From contig JADJZF010000006.1 in the NCBI GenBank assembly GCA_016719395.1, positions 215,001 through 275,877 of the forward strand: a stretch of 60,877 nt of DNA, in the 5' to 3' direction. Position 1 is the first letter of the stretch, and each line of letters starts with the position of its first letter. The position numbers and the translations under genes are program-made. Below are positions 43,802-52,200 of the stretch, one piece after another. This DNA is from Candidatus Amarobacter glycogenicus. Lineage in GTDB: Bacteria; Chloroflexota; Dehalococcoidia; Tepidiformales; Tepidiformaceae. A model generated the notes under the pieces. It was not told where the DNA came from. It searched no databases and was given only the letters and a program-made list of their open reading frames with translations.

Positions 43802-46201
43802 ATGGTCACGACTTCTTCAGAGACTCACGGATTTGGCGGTTCGGGTGATTTCCAGCCGGCTGAACTCTCTGAAAACGCGAAGGTCGTCATCGAGCGCCGC
43901 ATCGCACGTCGTGACGATCAGGGCGACGCCGTAGAGACGCCCGACCAGGTTTTCCTCCGCGTTGCCCGTAACCTCGCTGAAGCGGAGACGCGCTTCGGCG
44001 GCACCGAAGGAGACCGTGCTGCCGCGGAAGCATCGTTCTACCGGCTCATGGCCTCACTCGACTTCCTCCCGAACTCTCCCACGCTGGTAAACGCCGGCCG
44101 CGACCTCCAGCAGCTCTCTGCCTGCTTCGTTCTCCCGGTTGAAGACTCAATCGACGGCATCTTCGAGACCGTCAAGAACACGGCCATCATCCACAAGTCG
44201 GGTGGTGGCACCGGCTTCTCGTTCTCCCGCCTTCGTCCCTCGAACGACCGCGTCCGCTCGACGATGGGCGTCGCCAGCGGCCCTGTCTCGTTCATGCGCG
44301 TCTTCGATTCGGCCACGGAAGCGATCAAGCAGGGCGGTACGCGCCGCGGCGCCAACATGGGCATTCTGCGCGTCGATCATCCGGATATCGATGAGTTCAT
44401 CAAGATGAAAGCCGACATGACGACGCTTCAGAACTTCAACATCAGCGTCGCCGTCACCGAAGCCTTCATGAAGGCCGTCGAGGCCGGCACTGACTTCGAC
44501 ATTATCAACCCCCAGACCGGCTCGATCGTCGGCCAGCGCGACGCCCGCCAGGTATGGGAGACGATGTTCGCCAACGCCTGGAAGAACGGCGACCCGGGCG
44601 TGGTCTTCATCGACCGCATCAACGCCGGCCGTGCGAATCCCGTTCCGAAGCGCGGCCCCGTCGAATCGACCAATCCGTGCGGAGAGCAGCCGCTCTACCC
44701 CTACGACTCCTGCAACCTCGGTTCGATCAACCTCGGACATTTCACCAAGGGACCCGCGGGAAATAAGACCGTGGACTACGAGCGGCTCGGTACTGTCGTC
44801 CGCCGCACGGTCCACCTCCTCGATAACGTCATCGAGATGAACAACTACCCGATCCCTGAAATCGCCGAAACATCCCACGCGATCCGCCGCATCGGCCTCG
44901 GCGTCATGGGTTGGTCCGACCTGCTCATCGATTTGCGCATCCCTTACAACTCTGAAGAAGCGCTCGCCGTTGCCCGCGAGGTGATGTCGCACATCCAGCG
45001 CGAATCCGATGCGGCTTCCCAGCAGCTCGCCCTGGTGCGCGGGAACTTCCCCGATTGGCCGGAGTCCATCTACGGGCCCGGTGGCCAGGAAGGCCCGCGG
45101 CCGATGCGAAACTCCACTCGCACGACGATCGCTCCCACCGGAACTCTCAGCATCATCGCCAACTGCTCCGGCGGTATCGAGCCGGTGTTTTCGCTGGCAT
45201 TCATCCGAAGCCACTATCTGGATAAGGACGACCCAACGAAGCGCACCGAGTTGGCCGAGGTCAACGAGCAGTTCGAGTCCGCTGCCAGGGCCGAAGGCTG
45301 CTACAGCGAAGAGCTCATCCGCTTCCTCGCCGAAGGCGGTCACCTCGCCGAGCGCCCGGAGGTCCCGCAATGGATAAAGGACACCTTCGTCACCGCCCAC
45401 GACATCGCACCGGAATGGCACGTGCGTATGCAGGCGGCCTTCCAGGAGTTCACCGACAACGCCGTATCGAAGACCATCAACTTCCCCAATACGGCCACGG
45501 TCGATGACGTCCGGACCGCCTACGAACTCGCCTATCGGACGGGATGCAACGGGATCACCATCTACCGCGATGGTTCGCGCGAACTCCAGGTCCTGAAGCA
45601 CGCCGAGAAGTCCGACGGCGAAAAGGCCATCGAGGCGGCCCAGGCTATCGTCACCGCCGGATTAGGCCCGGTTCGCCGGAAACTCCCCGATGAGCGCCAG
45701 GCCATCACGCACAAGTTCCGCGTCGGCGAACAGGAAGGCTACATAACAGTGGGCCTGTTCGAAGACGGGACACCGGGCGAGGTCTTTATCAATGTCAGCA
45801 AGCAGGGCTCAACCGTCTCTGGCCTCATGGATACGCTCGCGATGATGACGAGCTATTCGCTTCAGTACGGTATCCCGCTTAGTGTGCTCGCCGCCAAGCT
45901 GAAGAACACGCGCTTCGAGCCGAGCGGCCCGACCAGTAATCGCCAGATCCCGATCTCCACGAGCATCGTCGACTACGTCTTCCGCTGGCTCGAACTGAAA
46001 TTCGATGGAGCGAACGCCTCGATCCAGCCAACCCTCATCCCTGCGGAGGACCTCGTCGACAGCACGCACGCCAGCGTCAACCCGATGAAACACTCGGATG
46101 CGGTCGCCAGCGGTGTGGGCTGCCCAGAATGCGGCGCTGTCCTCTACTACGCCGAGGGCTGCCTCATTTGCCACAACTGTTTCTATAACAAGTGCGGCTG
46201 A
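43802..46201 (+). CDS. nrdJ: Adenosylcobalamin-dependent ribonucleotide reductase (class II)
   Basis: 799 residues. Substrate-site residues SACFVLPVEDS, GGGTGFSFSRLRPS, KQGGTRRGANMG, the NPCGEQPLYPYDSCNLGS active-site loop, and a C-terminal Cys-rich tail (CPECGAVLYYAEGCLICHNC) for redox recycling. No class I radical Tyr partner and no class III Gly motif, and length fits class II. Makes dNTPs with vitamin B12 and without oxygen. GGGAGG precedes the ATG; own promoter above plus read-through from nrdR. Confidence 0.96.
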   Translation: MVTTSSETHGFGGSGDFQPAELSENAKVVIERRIARRDDQGDAVETPDQVFLRVARNLAEAETRFGGTEGDRAAAEASFYRLMASLDFLPNSPTLVNAGRDLQQLSACFVLPVEDSIDGIFETVKNTAIIHKSGGGTGFSFSRLRPSNDRVRSTMGVASGPVSFMRVFDSATEAIKQGGTRRGANMGILRVDHPDIDEFIKMKADMTTLQNFNISVAVTEAFMKAVEAGTDFDIINPQTGSIVGQRDARQVWETMFANAWKNGDPGVVFIDRINAGRANPVPKRGPVESTNPCGEQPLYPYDSCNLGSINLGHFTKGPAGNKTVDYERLGTVVRRTVHLLDNVIEMNNYPIPEIAETSHAIRRIGLGVMGWSDLLIDLRIPYNSEEALAVAREVMSHIQRESDAASQQLALVRGNFPDWPESIYGPGGQEGPRPMRNSTRTTIAPTGTLSIIANCSGGIEPVFSLAFIRSHYLDKDDPTKRTELAEVNEQFESAARAEGCYSEELIRFLAEGGHLAERPEVPQWIKDTFVTAHDIAPEWHVRMQAAFQEFTDNAVSKTINFPNTATVDDVRTAYELAYRTGCNGITIYRDGSRELQVLKHAEKSDGEKAIEAAQAIVTAGLGPVRRKLPDERQAITHKFRVGEQEGYITVGLFEDGTPGEVFINVSKQGSTVSGLMDTLAMMTSYSLQYGIPLSVLAAKLKNTRFEPSGPTSNRQIPISTSIVDYVFRWLELKFDGANASIQPTLIPAEDLVDSTHASVNPMKHSDAVASGVGCPECGAVLYYAEGCLICHNCFYNKCG

Positions 46202-46338
46202 GATAGCACCTCGAAGCGGCCGGGCCGGGGTCGGCCGCTGATTCCCCGGTCGCCACTTCTGTCGGCGCGGCCCACACGCGGGCCAGCCTCGACCGCATGC
46301 CCGTAGAATGTGGCCGCAGTTCACCCCAGGAGGCGCGA

Positions 46339-47541
46339 ATGGCCGGTCCACTCGCAGGCATCAAGGTTGTTGAAATGGGGGTTTGGGTCGCGGGGCCGTC
46401 GTGCGCCGCGATCCTCGCCGACTGGGGGGCAGAGGTCATCAAGATCGAACCGCCGGAAGGTGATCCCTTCCGCGGTCTGGGCGCCCTCCTGGGTGCCTCG
46501 ATAAACCCGCCGTTCGAGCTCGACAACCGGGGCAAGCGCAGCATCGCCCTCAACCTCGCCGTCGAAGACGCCCGCAACATCGCCGGTGACCTCATCGACG
46601 CCGCGGACGTGTTCGTCTCGAACATGCGCCCCGGCGCCCTGGAGCGGCTCGGCATGACCTATGAAAAGCTCTCAGACACGAATCCCGGGCTGATCTACTG
46701 CAACGTGACCGGCTACGGGCCCGAAACGCCAGAAGCGAACCGCGCCGCCTACGACGTTGGCGCCTTCTGGGCTCGCGCCGGTGTCGTCATGGGCCTCACT
46801 CCCGAAGGGGGGTCGCCACCACTTCAGCGGGGCGGAATGGGCGACCACATGACCGGTGCCAACGCCGCGGGCGCCATCTCCGCCGCCCTCTTCAATCGCG
46901 AGAGAACCGGCCGCGGGCAGCGTGTGGCCGTCTCCTTGACGCGGATCGGCGTTTACATGATGGGCTGGGACACCAACACCCAATTGCGCACTGGCATGCC
47001 GTATGCGCCTCCTGCGGACCGATTTCACGCGCCGAACCCGCTGATCAACCCGTTCCAGGACAAGGACGGGCACTGGTTCTACCTGCTCATGCTCCAGGGC
47101 GACCGTCACTGGCCGGACTTTCTCCGCGCACTGGGCAATCCGCCCGAGCTCGCGGACGACGAACGATTCCGCGACATACCGAACCGCTTCGCGAACGCCC
47201 CGCTTCTTGTCGGCATCCTCGACCGTATGCTGGCGACGAAGCCGCTTGCCGAGTGGGGCCCGGTTTTCGACAGCAACGATGTCTGGTGGGCTCCAATCCA
47301 GAACGTGACCGAAGTCGTCCAGGACCCCGTGGTCCGCGCTGCCGGTGCATTCGTAACCATGGATGGCCCCGACGGCCCGGTAGAACAGGTGAACACGCCC
47401 GTTGACTTCTACGGTACTCCCACGAAGCCCGGCGAATGGGCGCCCGAGCTGGGCCAGCACACCGAGACCATTCTCCTGGAGGACCTGGGCTACGACTGGG
47501 ACCGGATCGCGTCGCTGAAGGAACTGGGCGCCATCCCGTAG
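46339..47541 (+). CDS. CaiB/BaiF-family CoA-transferase
   Basis: 400 residues, type III CoA-transferase: LAGIKVVEMGVWVAGPSCA opening, FELDNRGKRSIALNL, GYGPETPEANRAAYDVGAFW with the nucleophile Asp, and the two-lobed interlocked fold in length. Moves CoA between acids; substrates unknown. Start set by CCAGGAGG at 46339. Confidence 0.92.
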   Translation: MAGPLAGIKVVEMGVWVAGPSCAAILADWGAEVIKIEPPEGDPFRGLGALLGASINPPFELDNRGKRSIALNLAVEDARNIAGDLIDAADVFVSNMRPGALERLGMTYEKLSDTNPGLIYCNVTGYGPETPEANRAAYDVGAFWARAGVVMGLTPEGGSPPLQRGGMGDHMTGANAAGAISAALFNRERTGRGQRVAVSLTRIGVYMMGWDTNTQLRTGMPYAPPADRFHAPNPLINPFQDKDGHWFYLLMLQGDRHWPDFLRALGNPPELADDERFRDIPNRFANAPLLVGILDRMLATKPLAEWGPVFDSNDVWWAPIQNVTEVVQDPVVRAAGAFVTMDGPDGPVEQVNTPVDFYGTPTKPGEWAPELGQHTETILLEDLGYDWDRIASLKELGAIP

Positions 47542-47573
47542 GCATCTAGCGGGCGGGATTCCGGACTGGAAGC

Positions 47574-47579
47574 TACTAT
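47574..47579 (+). promoter_or_regulatory. -10 element of a leaderless gene
   Basis: TACTAT, exactly 6 nt before the ATG at 47586. Confidence 0.6.
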
Positions 47580-47585
47580 CGGTGG

Positions 47586-47792
47586 ATGCAGGGCCTGCGT
47601 TTCCAGTGCAACGCGTCGGAACAATTCATCGTCTGGGAACTGCCTGCCTGGGTGAAGCGCCAGGAGTTCTCAGCCGATGAGACGGTGATCGTCGAAGTCC
47701 TCCACCCCGACCGCGAAATGGATGGTTCCTGCCGTAGGTGCGGGGGCCGAAGGAACGAGACCGTCGCCGTCCGCGGTGACCACATCCTCTAA
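47586..47792 (+). CDS. Hypothetical small protein with Cys pair
   Basis: 68 residues, starting MQGLRFQCNASEQFIVWELP, with SCRRCGGRR near the end. Leaderless promoter supports it being real. No family. Confidence 0.6.
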   Translation: MQGLRFQCNASEQFIVWELPAWVKRQEFSADETVIVEVLHPDREMDGSCRRCGGRRNETVAVRGDHIL

Positions 47793-47819
47793 CAGGGTGC
47801 CCCGGCGCCCAACTCGTGC

Positions 47820-47825
47820 TTGAAT
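47820..47825 (+). promoter_or_regulatory. Extended -10 element of the carboxylase alpha gene
   Basis: TGC-TTGAAT, 9 nt before the ATG at 47835. Confidence 0.4.
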
Positions 47826-47834
47826 GCGCGCCAC

Positions 47835-49883
47835 ATGTTCGAAAGCGTCCTCATCGCCAACCGCGGCGAAATCGCCGTCCGCATCGCAAAGACCCTGCGC
47901 AAGATGGGCATCCGCTCGGTCGTCGTCGCCTCTATCCCCGACCGGCGTAGCCTGGCCGTACGCACGGCCGACGCGTGGGTGCTGCTCGAAGGCTACTCGG
48001 CCGCTGAGAGCTACCTCGATGTCGATGCCGTCATCGCCGCAGCGAAGGCCGAGGGTTGCCAGGCGATCCACCCCGGCTACGGCTTCCTCAGCGAACGCGC
48101 CGACTTCGCCGAACGCTGCGCCGCTGAAGGCATCACCTTCATCGGCCCGCCACCAGCAGTCCTGCGCGGTATGGGCGACAAAGCTGCCGCCCGCCAGCTG
48201 GCCATCGCCAACGACGTCCCCGTCGTCCCTGGCTGGGACGGCGACGACGACCCCGAGACGCTTGTGGGTGAGGCTGCAAGCATCGGCTACCCGGTGATGT
48301 TGAAGGCCCGCGGAGGTGGCGGCGGGCGCGGCATGCGCGAGGTGTTCGCGGCGGAAGACCTTCCTGAGGCCATCGAAAGCGCCCGCCGCGAAGCCATCGC
48401 CGCCTTCGGCGACGGTGGCCTCCTGCTCGAAAAGCTCGTGACCAACGCCCACCACGTCGAGGTCCAGGTCCTCGCCGATACCCAGGGCAACGTCATCCAT
48501 CTGGGCGAGCGCGACTGCTCAGTCCAGCGCCGGCACCAGAAGCTCATCGAGGAGTCGCCCAGCCCGGTCGTCGACGACGCCCTCCGCGAACGCCTGACCG
48601 GCTACGCCCTCAAGCTCGCCCGAGCCATCAACTACGTGAACGCCGGAACCTTCGAATTCCTCGTCTCCGCGCCGACCGAAACGTCGTCACTCCCCCCCTC
48701 CCTAGCTCGGAAGAGGGGGCGGGGGGGTGAGGGACCGGACGTCTATTTCCTCGAAGTGAACCCTCGCCTCCAGGTTGAACACCCGGTCACGGAGGTGGTC
48801 ACCGGCCTCGACCTGGTCGAACTCCAGCTCCGCATCGCCGCCGGCGAACCGCTGCCGCTGAAGCAGGAGGACGTGCAGTTCTCCGGCCACGCCATCGAAT
48901 TCCGCATTAACGCGGAGGATCCGTGGGATGGGTTCAAGCCGAGTTCGGGACGGATCGATGCGCTGTCGACCGGTCCGGTGGCTCGCGCCGACTTCGGCTT
49001 TGCCGCCGGTGACACGGTGCCTGCGAATTACGATTCGCTTCTCGGCAAACTCATCGTGGACGGCCGGGATAGAGCCGCGGCGCTGGAGAGGATTGAAGAG
49101 GCGGCACATCACGTAGAACTGCATGGCCCAACCACGAACCTTGAATTGTTGCGTCGGGCCGTTCTCCACCCGGACTTCGCGATGGGCGCCGCCACCGTGG
49201 AGTGGCTTGAGGTGTGTCAGGAGGAACTTCTCGCTGCAGCACCCCCGCTAGAACACTGGGCGGCCGCCGCCGCGTCCGTTGCCATGCTCGAGAACACCTG
49301 GTGGGAATTCCGCCCGTGGAAGGCGGCCGTTTGGATTGGCCCAGGCCCCACCACCATCTGGCTTTCCGACGGCCAGGCCGTCAAGCGCGCGACCGTAAGC
49401 CGGGGGAGAGATGGTCTCCTCGTCGCCATCGCCGACGAGGAGACTGAGCTCAGGATTCTCGAAGGCAACAATCAGGGGTTCCCTGCAGAGATCACCTGGC
49501 GAACGAATTCTGAATCGCGCCCTCTTGTGTCGGTTGGAAAGGGGGACGTTGGCGAAGGGCGGCCGTTCCTGGTCCGAGACGAATACGGACACGAGAGCTA
49601 CCAGGCGAGCGCGATCTACGTCGTCCCTCCCCCACCCCTCCCACGCCGCGTTCACACCGCCGCCGAAGGCGCCACTGCCATTACCGCCCCGCTCGCCGGT
49701 ACCATCGCCGCCGTCCGCGTGGCCGAAGGCGACGAAGTCGCCGAGGGCCAGCTGCTCCTCGTCCTCGAAGCGATGAAGATGGAGCACCGCATCACCGCCC
49801 CGTCGGCGGGAGTCGTGAAAGCGGTCCATGTCCGCGAACGGGACGTGGTGCGCGAAGGCGACACGCTCCTCGAACTCGCGTGA
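47835..49883 (+). CDS. Acyl-CoA carboxylase biotin carboxylase/BCCP subunit (alpha)
   Basis: 682 residues. Biotin carboxylase domain (1-450) with the glycine-rich loop KARGGGGGRGM, VQVLADTQGNVIHLGERDCSVQRR-type ATP-grasp motif and FLEVNPRLQVEH; a BT-like linker domain; and a C-terminal biotinyl domain with biotin-Lys in VLEAMKMEH. A 15-20-residue insert (SSLPPSLARKRGRGGEGP) sits just before FLEVNPR and is encoded by a palindrome (48687-48737). Partners the beta subunit at 52201; substrate could be methylcrotonyl-, propionyl- or acetyl-CoA. Start at ATG 47835 rather than TTG 47820. Confidence 0.93.
   Translation: MFESVLIANRGEIAVRIAKTLRKMGIRSVVVASIPDRRSLAVRTADAWVLLEGYSAAESYLDVDAVIAAAKAEGCQAIHPGYGFLSERADFAERCAAEGITFIGPPPAVLRGMGDKAAARQLAIANDVPVVPGWDGDDDPETLVGEAASIGYPVMLKARGGGGGRGMREVFAAEDLPEAIESARREAIAAFGDGGLLLEKLVTNAHHVEVQVLADTQGNVIHLGERDCSVQRRHQKLIEESPSPVVDDALRERLTGYALKLARAINYVNAGTFEFLVSAPTETSSLPPSLARKRGRGGEGPDVYFLEVNPRLQVEHPVTEVVTGLDLVELQLRIAAGEPLPLKQEDVQFSGHAIEFRINAEDPWDGFKPSSGRIDALSTGPVARADFGFAAGDTVPANYDSLLGKLIVDGRDRAAALERIEEAAHHVELHGPTTNLELLRRAVLHPDFAMGAATVEWLEVCQEELLAAAPPLEHWAAAAASVAMLENTWWEFRPWKAAVWIGPGPTTIWLSDGQAVKRATVSRGRDGLLVAIADEETELRILEGNNQGFPAEITWRTNSESRPLVSVGKGDVGEGRPFLVRDEYGHESYQASAIYVVPPPPLPRRVHTAAEGATAITAPLAGTIAAVRVAEGDEVAEGQLLLVLEAMKMEHRITAPSAGVVKAVHVRERDVVREGDTLLELA
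48687..48737 (+). repeat. Palindromic element inserted in frame in a gene
   Basis: TCACTCCCCCCCTCCCT and AGAGGGGGCGGGGGGGTGAG form an imperfect inverted repeat around AGCTCGGA. It is translated as an SLPPSLARKRGRGGEG-type segment, resembling protein-coding palindromic elements reported in other bacteria. Confidence 0.65.
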
Positions 49884-49895
49884 GGCGATGGACGC

Positions 49896-51512
49896 TTAGC
49901 GGCTCGACTTCTCGGCAGGCATTGGAGCCGGAAGGTCGATGCCGTTCGGTTGCTCGTCCAGCTTCGAAAGGTCGAAGGTCGGGTCCATGCTCTTCGCCAC
50001 CGCTACCAGGTCGTCCTTGTCCACGTCCGGACTTATGCCTTTGGAGTAGGCGTTGACGGAGAACTGCGTGCCACCCCGGGAGGTCCATGAAAGGTAGTTG
50101 GAGGATTGATAGCCGGCGCCGTCGCTGGAGCCCGAGGTCCCGTAGCGGTTGGCCGAAGCCTGGATGACTGTCCCGCCGCCCAGGAACGTCCAGTTGAGGC
50201 TGTAATTGGGTTCCCAGCCGTCAGGTTTGGGGCAAGCGGCGCCGATTTCGGACGCCATCAGGTTCGAAGACTCGAGTTTATAGCCAGCTGGCGCCTTCGC
50301 CGGCGAGAAGCCGAGCCCCGCGAGTTCGCCTTCCGCCAACTTGCGTTCACGGATGAAGCAAGCTTCGTTGAAGCCCGGGTCGAGGGCCTTCGCGATGGCG
50401 CGGATCGTGTCGATGCCCAGTGCGCTGTCCGACTTGCCGTAGACCGAGAACTGGAGGCCGTCCCTGGACCAGTTCGCACCCCAATCACCGATCTGGCCGG
50501 GATAGCTGGCCTTCTCTTCCGAGCCGTATACCGAGACCCCCAGGTAGGCGAAGTTCTTGCCATCCAGCTGCTGCCAGTTCGCGTTGAAGCTGAAACCTGC
50601 GCTCGGCTCCAGGCTGGTGTCGCAGCCAGCGGGCGGCGGCGTGAAGGCCGTGACATTCACATCCTGAAGACTGAACCCGGCGGGAATCGCCGGGCGGGGG
50701 TCGCCAATCCGGAGCGCTCCCAGCGAACTCCAGTCGCCCTCTCCGAGCGTCCAGAAGCACTTCAGGTCGACCGCCGGTGCTACCTGGCCGACCAGCTCTC
50801 GCAGCACCGCGGCCGCCGCCGGGTCCGGCTGGGGTGGTCGCGGACTCGCCGCCGGCGCGGAACCGCTCGTCCTCGAACCGTCGGAGGAGTTGCCCTGCGC
50901 GGCGTCTTCGGCCATCGGCACGGCGCTGAAGGCACTCACGCCGACCGTGAACTGGTAGCCGTTCGCCCAGAACGTGGCGGATTCAGCGCGGAGGACGCTG
51001 GCCACTCTTTCCTGGCTTACTCGCTGGGTGATGTAGGCCTCAATACCGCTCGCGTCGTGCTTCCACGTTGTGCTCAGCGTGAGGGCGCCGCTGATGGCGA
51101 CTCCCTCCTTGGTGCAATCGCCGGTCGCGGCAAGCCCTACTGACTGGGCCGTGAATCCGTTGGCAGGGAGCGCAGGGACGAAACCCGCCTTCGCCGGGTC
51201 GATGCCCGCAGCGGAGACCACTCCCGCCGGGATTGGACCGGTGCAGCCCCCGTAGGCGACGCCCCCCCTGCCGCCGGAGTCCTTTCCGTCCACACCCACG
51301 GCGACGGTACCCGGGAACGGCGAGGCGCCGGACGGCTCAGCGGGGAGGTCGGCGCCGGAGGATGGTCCGGCCTGGCTGGATGCTGGTGGTGCATCGTCGC
51401 CCTCGTCGGTAGCTCGGGCCACAACGACCCCGGCGGCAAAGCAGGCGGCTGCGATTGCCGCGGCCCCGGCCCAGAACAGCGGTTTGCGCGGATTGAGTGT
51501 GTTCGAAGACAC
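49896..51512 (-). CDS. Membrane-anchored extracellular protein with three repeats
   Basis: 538 residues: short cytoplasmic end, one helix (about 15-33, LFWAGAAAIAAACFAAGVVV), a Ser/Gly/Pro linker, then three related modules of roughly 110-130 residues. The repeat shape is most visible in GLQFSVYGKSD...AIAKALDPGFNEACF and TQFSVNAYSKG...AVAKSMDPTFDLSKL. One Cys pair per module is likely. No known domain. Start is GTG 51512 with GGAGGG upstream, not the earlier TTG. Confidence 0.72.
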   Translation of the reverse strand: MSSNTLNPRKPLFWAGAAAIAAACFAAGVVVARATDEGDDAPPASSQAGPSSGADLPAEPSGASPFPGTVAVGVDGKDSGGRGGVAYGGCTGPIPAGVVSAAGIDPAKAGFVPALPANGFTAQSVGLAATGDCTKEGVAISGALTLSTTWKHDASGIEAYITQRVSQERVASVLRAESATFWANGYQFTVGVSAFSAVPMAEDAAQGNSSDGSRTSGSAPAASPRPPQPDPAAAAVLRELVGQVAPAVDLKCFWTLGEGDWSSLGALRIGDPRPAIPAGFSLQDVNVTAFTPPPAGCDTSLEPSAGFSFNANWQQLDGKNFAYLGVSVYGSEEKASYPGQIGDWGANWSRDGLQFSVYGKSDSALGIDTIRAIAKALDPGFNEACFIRERKLAEGELAGLGFSPAKAPAGYKLESSNLMASEIGAACPKPDGWEPNYSLNWTFLGGGTVIQASANRYGTSGSSDGAGYQSSNYLSWTSRGGTQFSVNAYSKGISPDVDKDDLVAVAKSMDPTFDLSKLDEQPNGIDLPAPMPAEKSSR

Positions 51513-51602
51513 AGAGCCCTCCAGGTGCAATCTGCCTGCAACATCAAACGTCCATTCGGTCAGAGAAGTTCCCGGAAGGAAAGCAAGTGGAAAGGGGCCG
51601 CA

Positions 51603-52181
51603 TCAGGAGCCGGGTTCGAGGCCCCGGTCGAGCACGCTGAACAGGTCGTGAAGAGGAAGGCGGAATGCGCTCAACACCGGGGCCGCATCAGCAGTGTCGG
51701 CTTCGCCGAATACGGTCGGCGGCCTGCCGGGCGTATAGGCCGTCAGCGTCCGCTCGTCCGGGTCGACGATCCACACCAGCGGCACACCCGCCCGGAGGTA
51801 GAACGCCAGCTTGTCGGCGATGCGCGCCGGCCGGTCGTCGGGACTCGCAATCTCGATTGCGATATCCGGTGTCTGCTCGATGGCGCCTTGGCGCCGTTGA
51901 CTCGCGGTTCGCGGCGCCCGCTCCCAACGTGCGATCGAGACATCAGGGACGTAGGCGCGCCTCTCCTCCCTCGAAGCGTGGCGCAGTTCGACATTCACAT
52001 AACCTTCGTCATGCGCCATGAAGTAGATCTCAAACAGGGCTGCCAGGCGCGCGGCCAAGCGGCTGTGGAACCACGTCGGCATGGGCTTCTCCACGATCCT
52101 CCCGCACGCGAACTCCGACGGAGGCTCGGTCTCCGGGAGCGCGAGGAATTCGTCCAGCGTCATCGTCGTCGCTGTTGCCAC
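51603..52181 (-). CDS. Uma2-family (DUF820) endonuclease-like protein
   Basis: 192 residues of PD-(D/E)XK-like Uma2 fold: TLDEFLALPETEPPSEFACGRI, the YVPDVSIARW Asp, TPDIAIEIASPDDRP with the catalytic Glu, and the Lys of ADKLAFYLRAGV. Role in vivo is unknown; such genes are often multi-copy in Cyanobacteria and Chloroflexota. Leaderless GTG start fixes 52181. Confidence 0.88.
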   Translation of the reverse strand: MATATTMTLDEFLALPETEPPSEFACGRIVEKPMPTWFHSRLAARLAALFEIYFMAHDEGYVNVELRHASREERRAYVPDVSIARWERAPRTASQRRQGAIEQTPDIAIEIASPDDRPARIADKLAFYLRAGVPLVWIVDPDERTLTAYTPGRPPTVFGEADTADAAPVLSAFRLPLHDLFSVLDRGLEPGS

Positions 52182-52187
52182 GCTGAC

Positions 52188-52193
52188 AGTATA
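52188..52193 (-). promoter_or_regulatory. -10 element of a leaderless gene
   Basis: TATACT on the minus strand, exactly 6 nt before the GTG at 52181. Confidence 0.65.
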
Positions 52194-52200
52194 ACCGTAC

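Noticed and set aside
46202..46338. Possible gene or regulatory RNA between nrdJ and the CoA-transferase
   Set aside because: Only GC-rich spacer and a TAGAAT at about 46305; no frame or stable stem of note.
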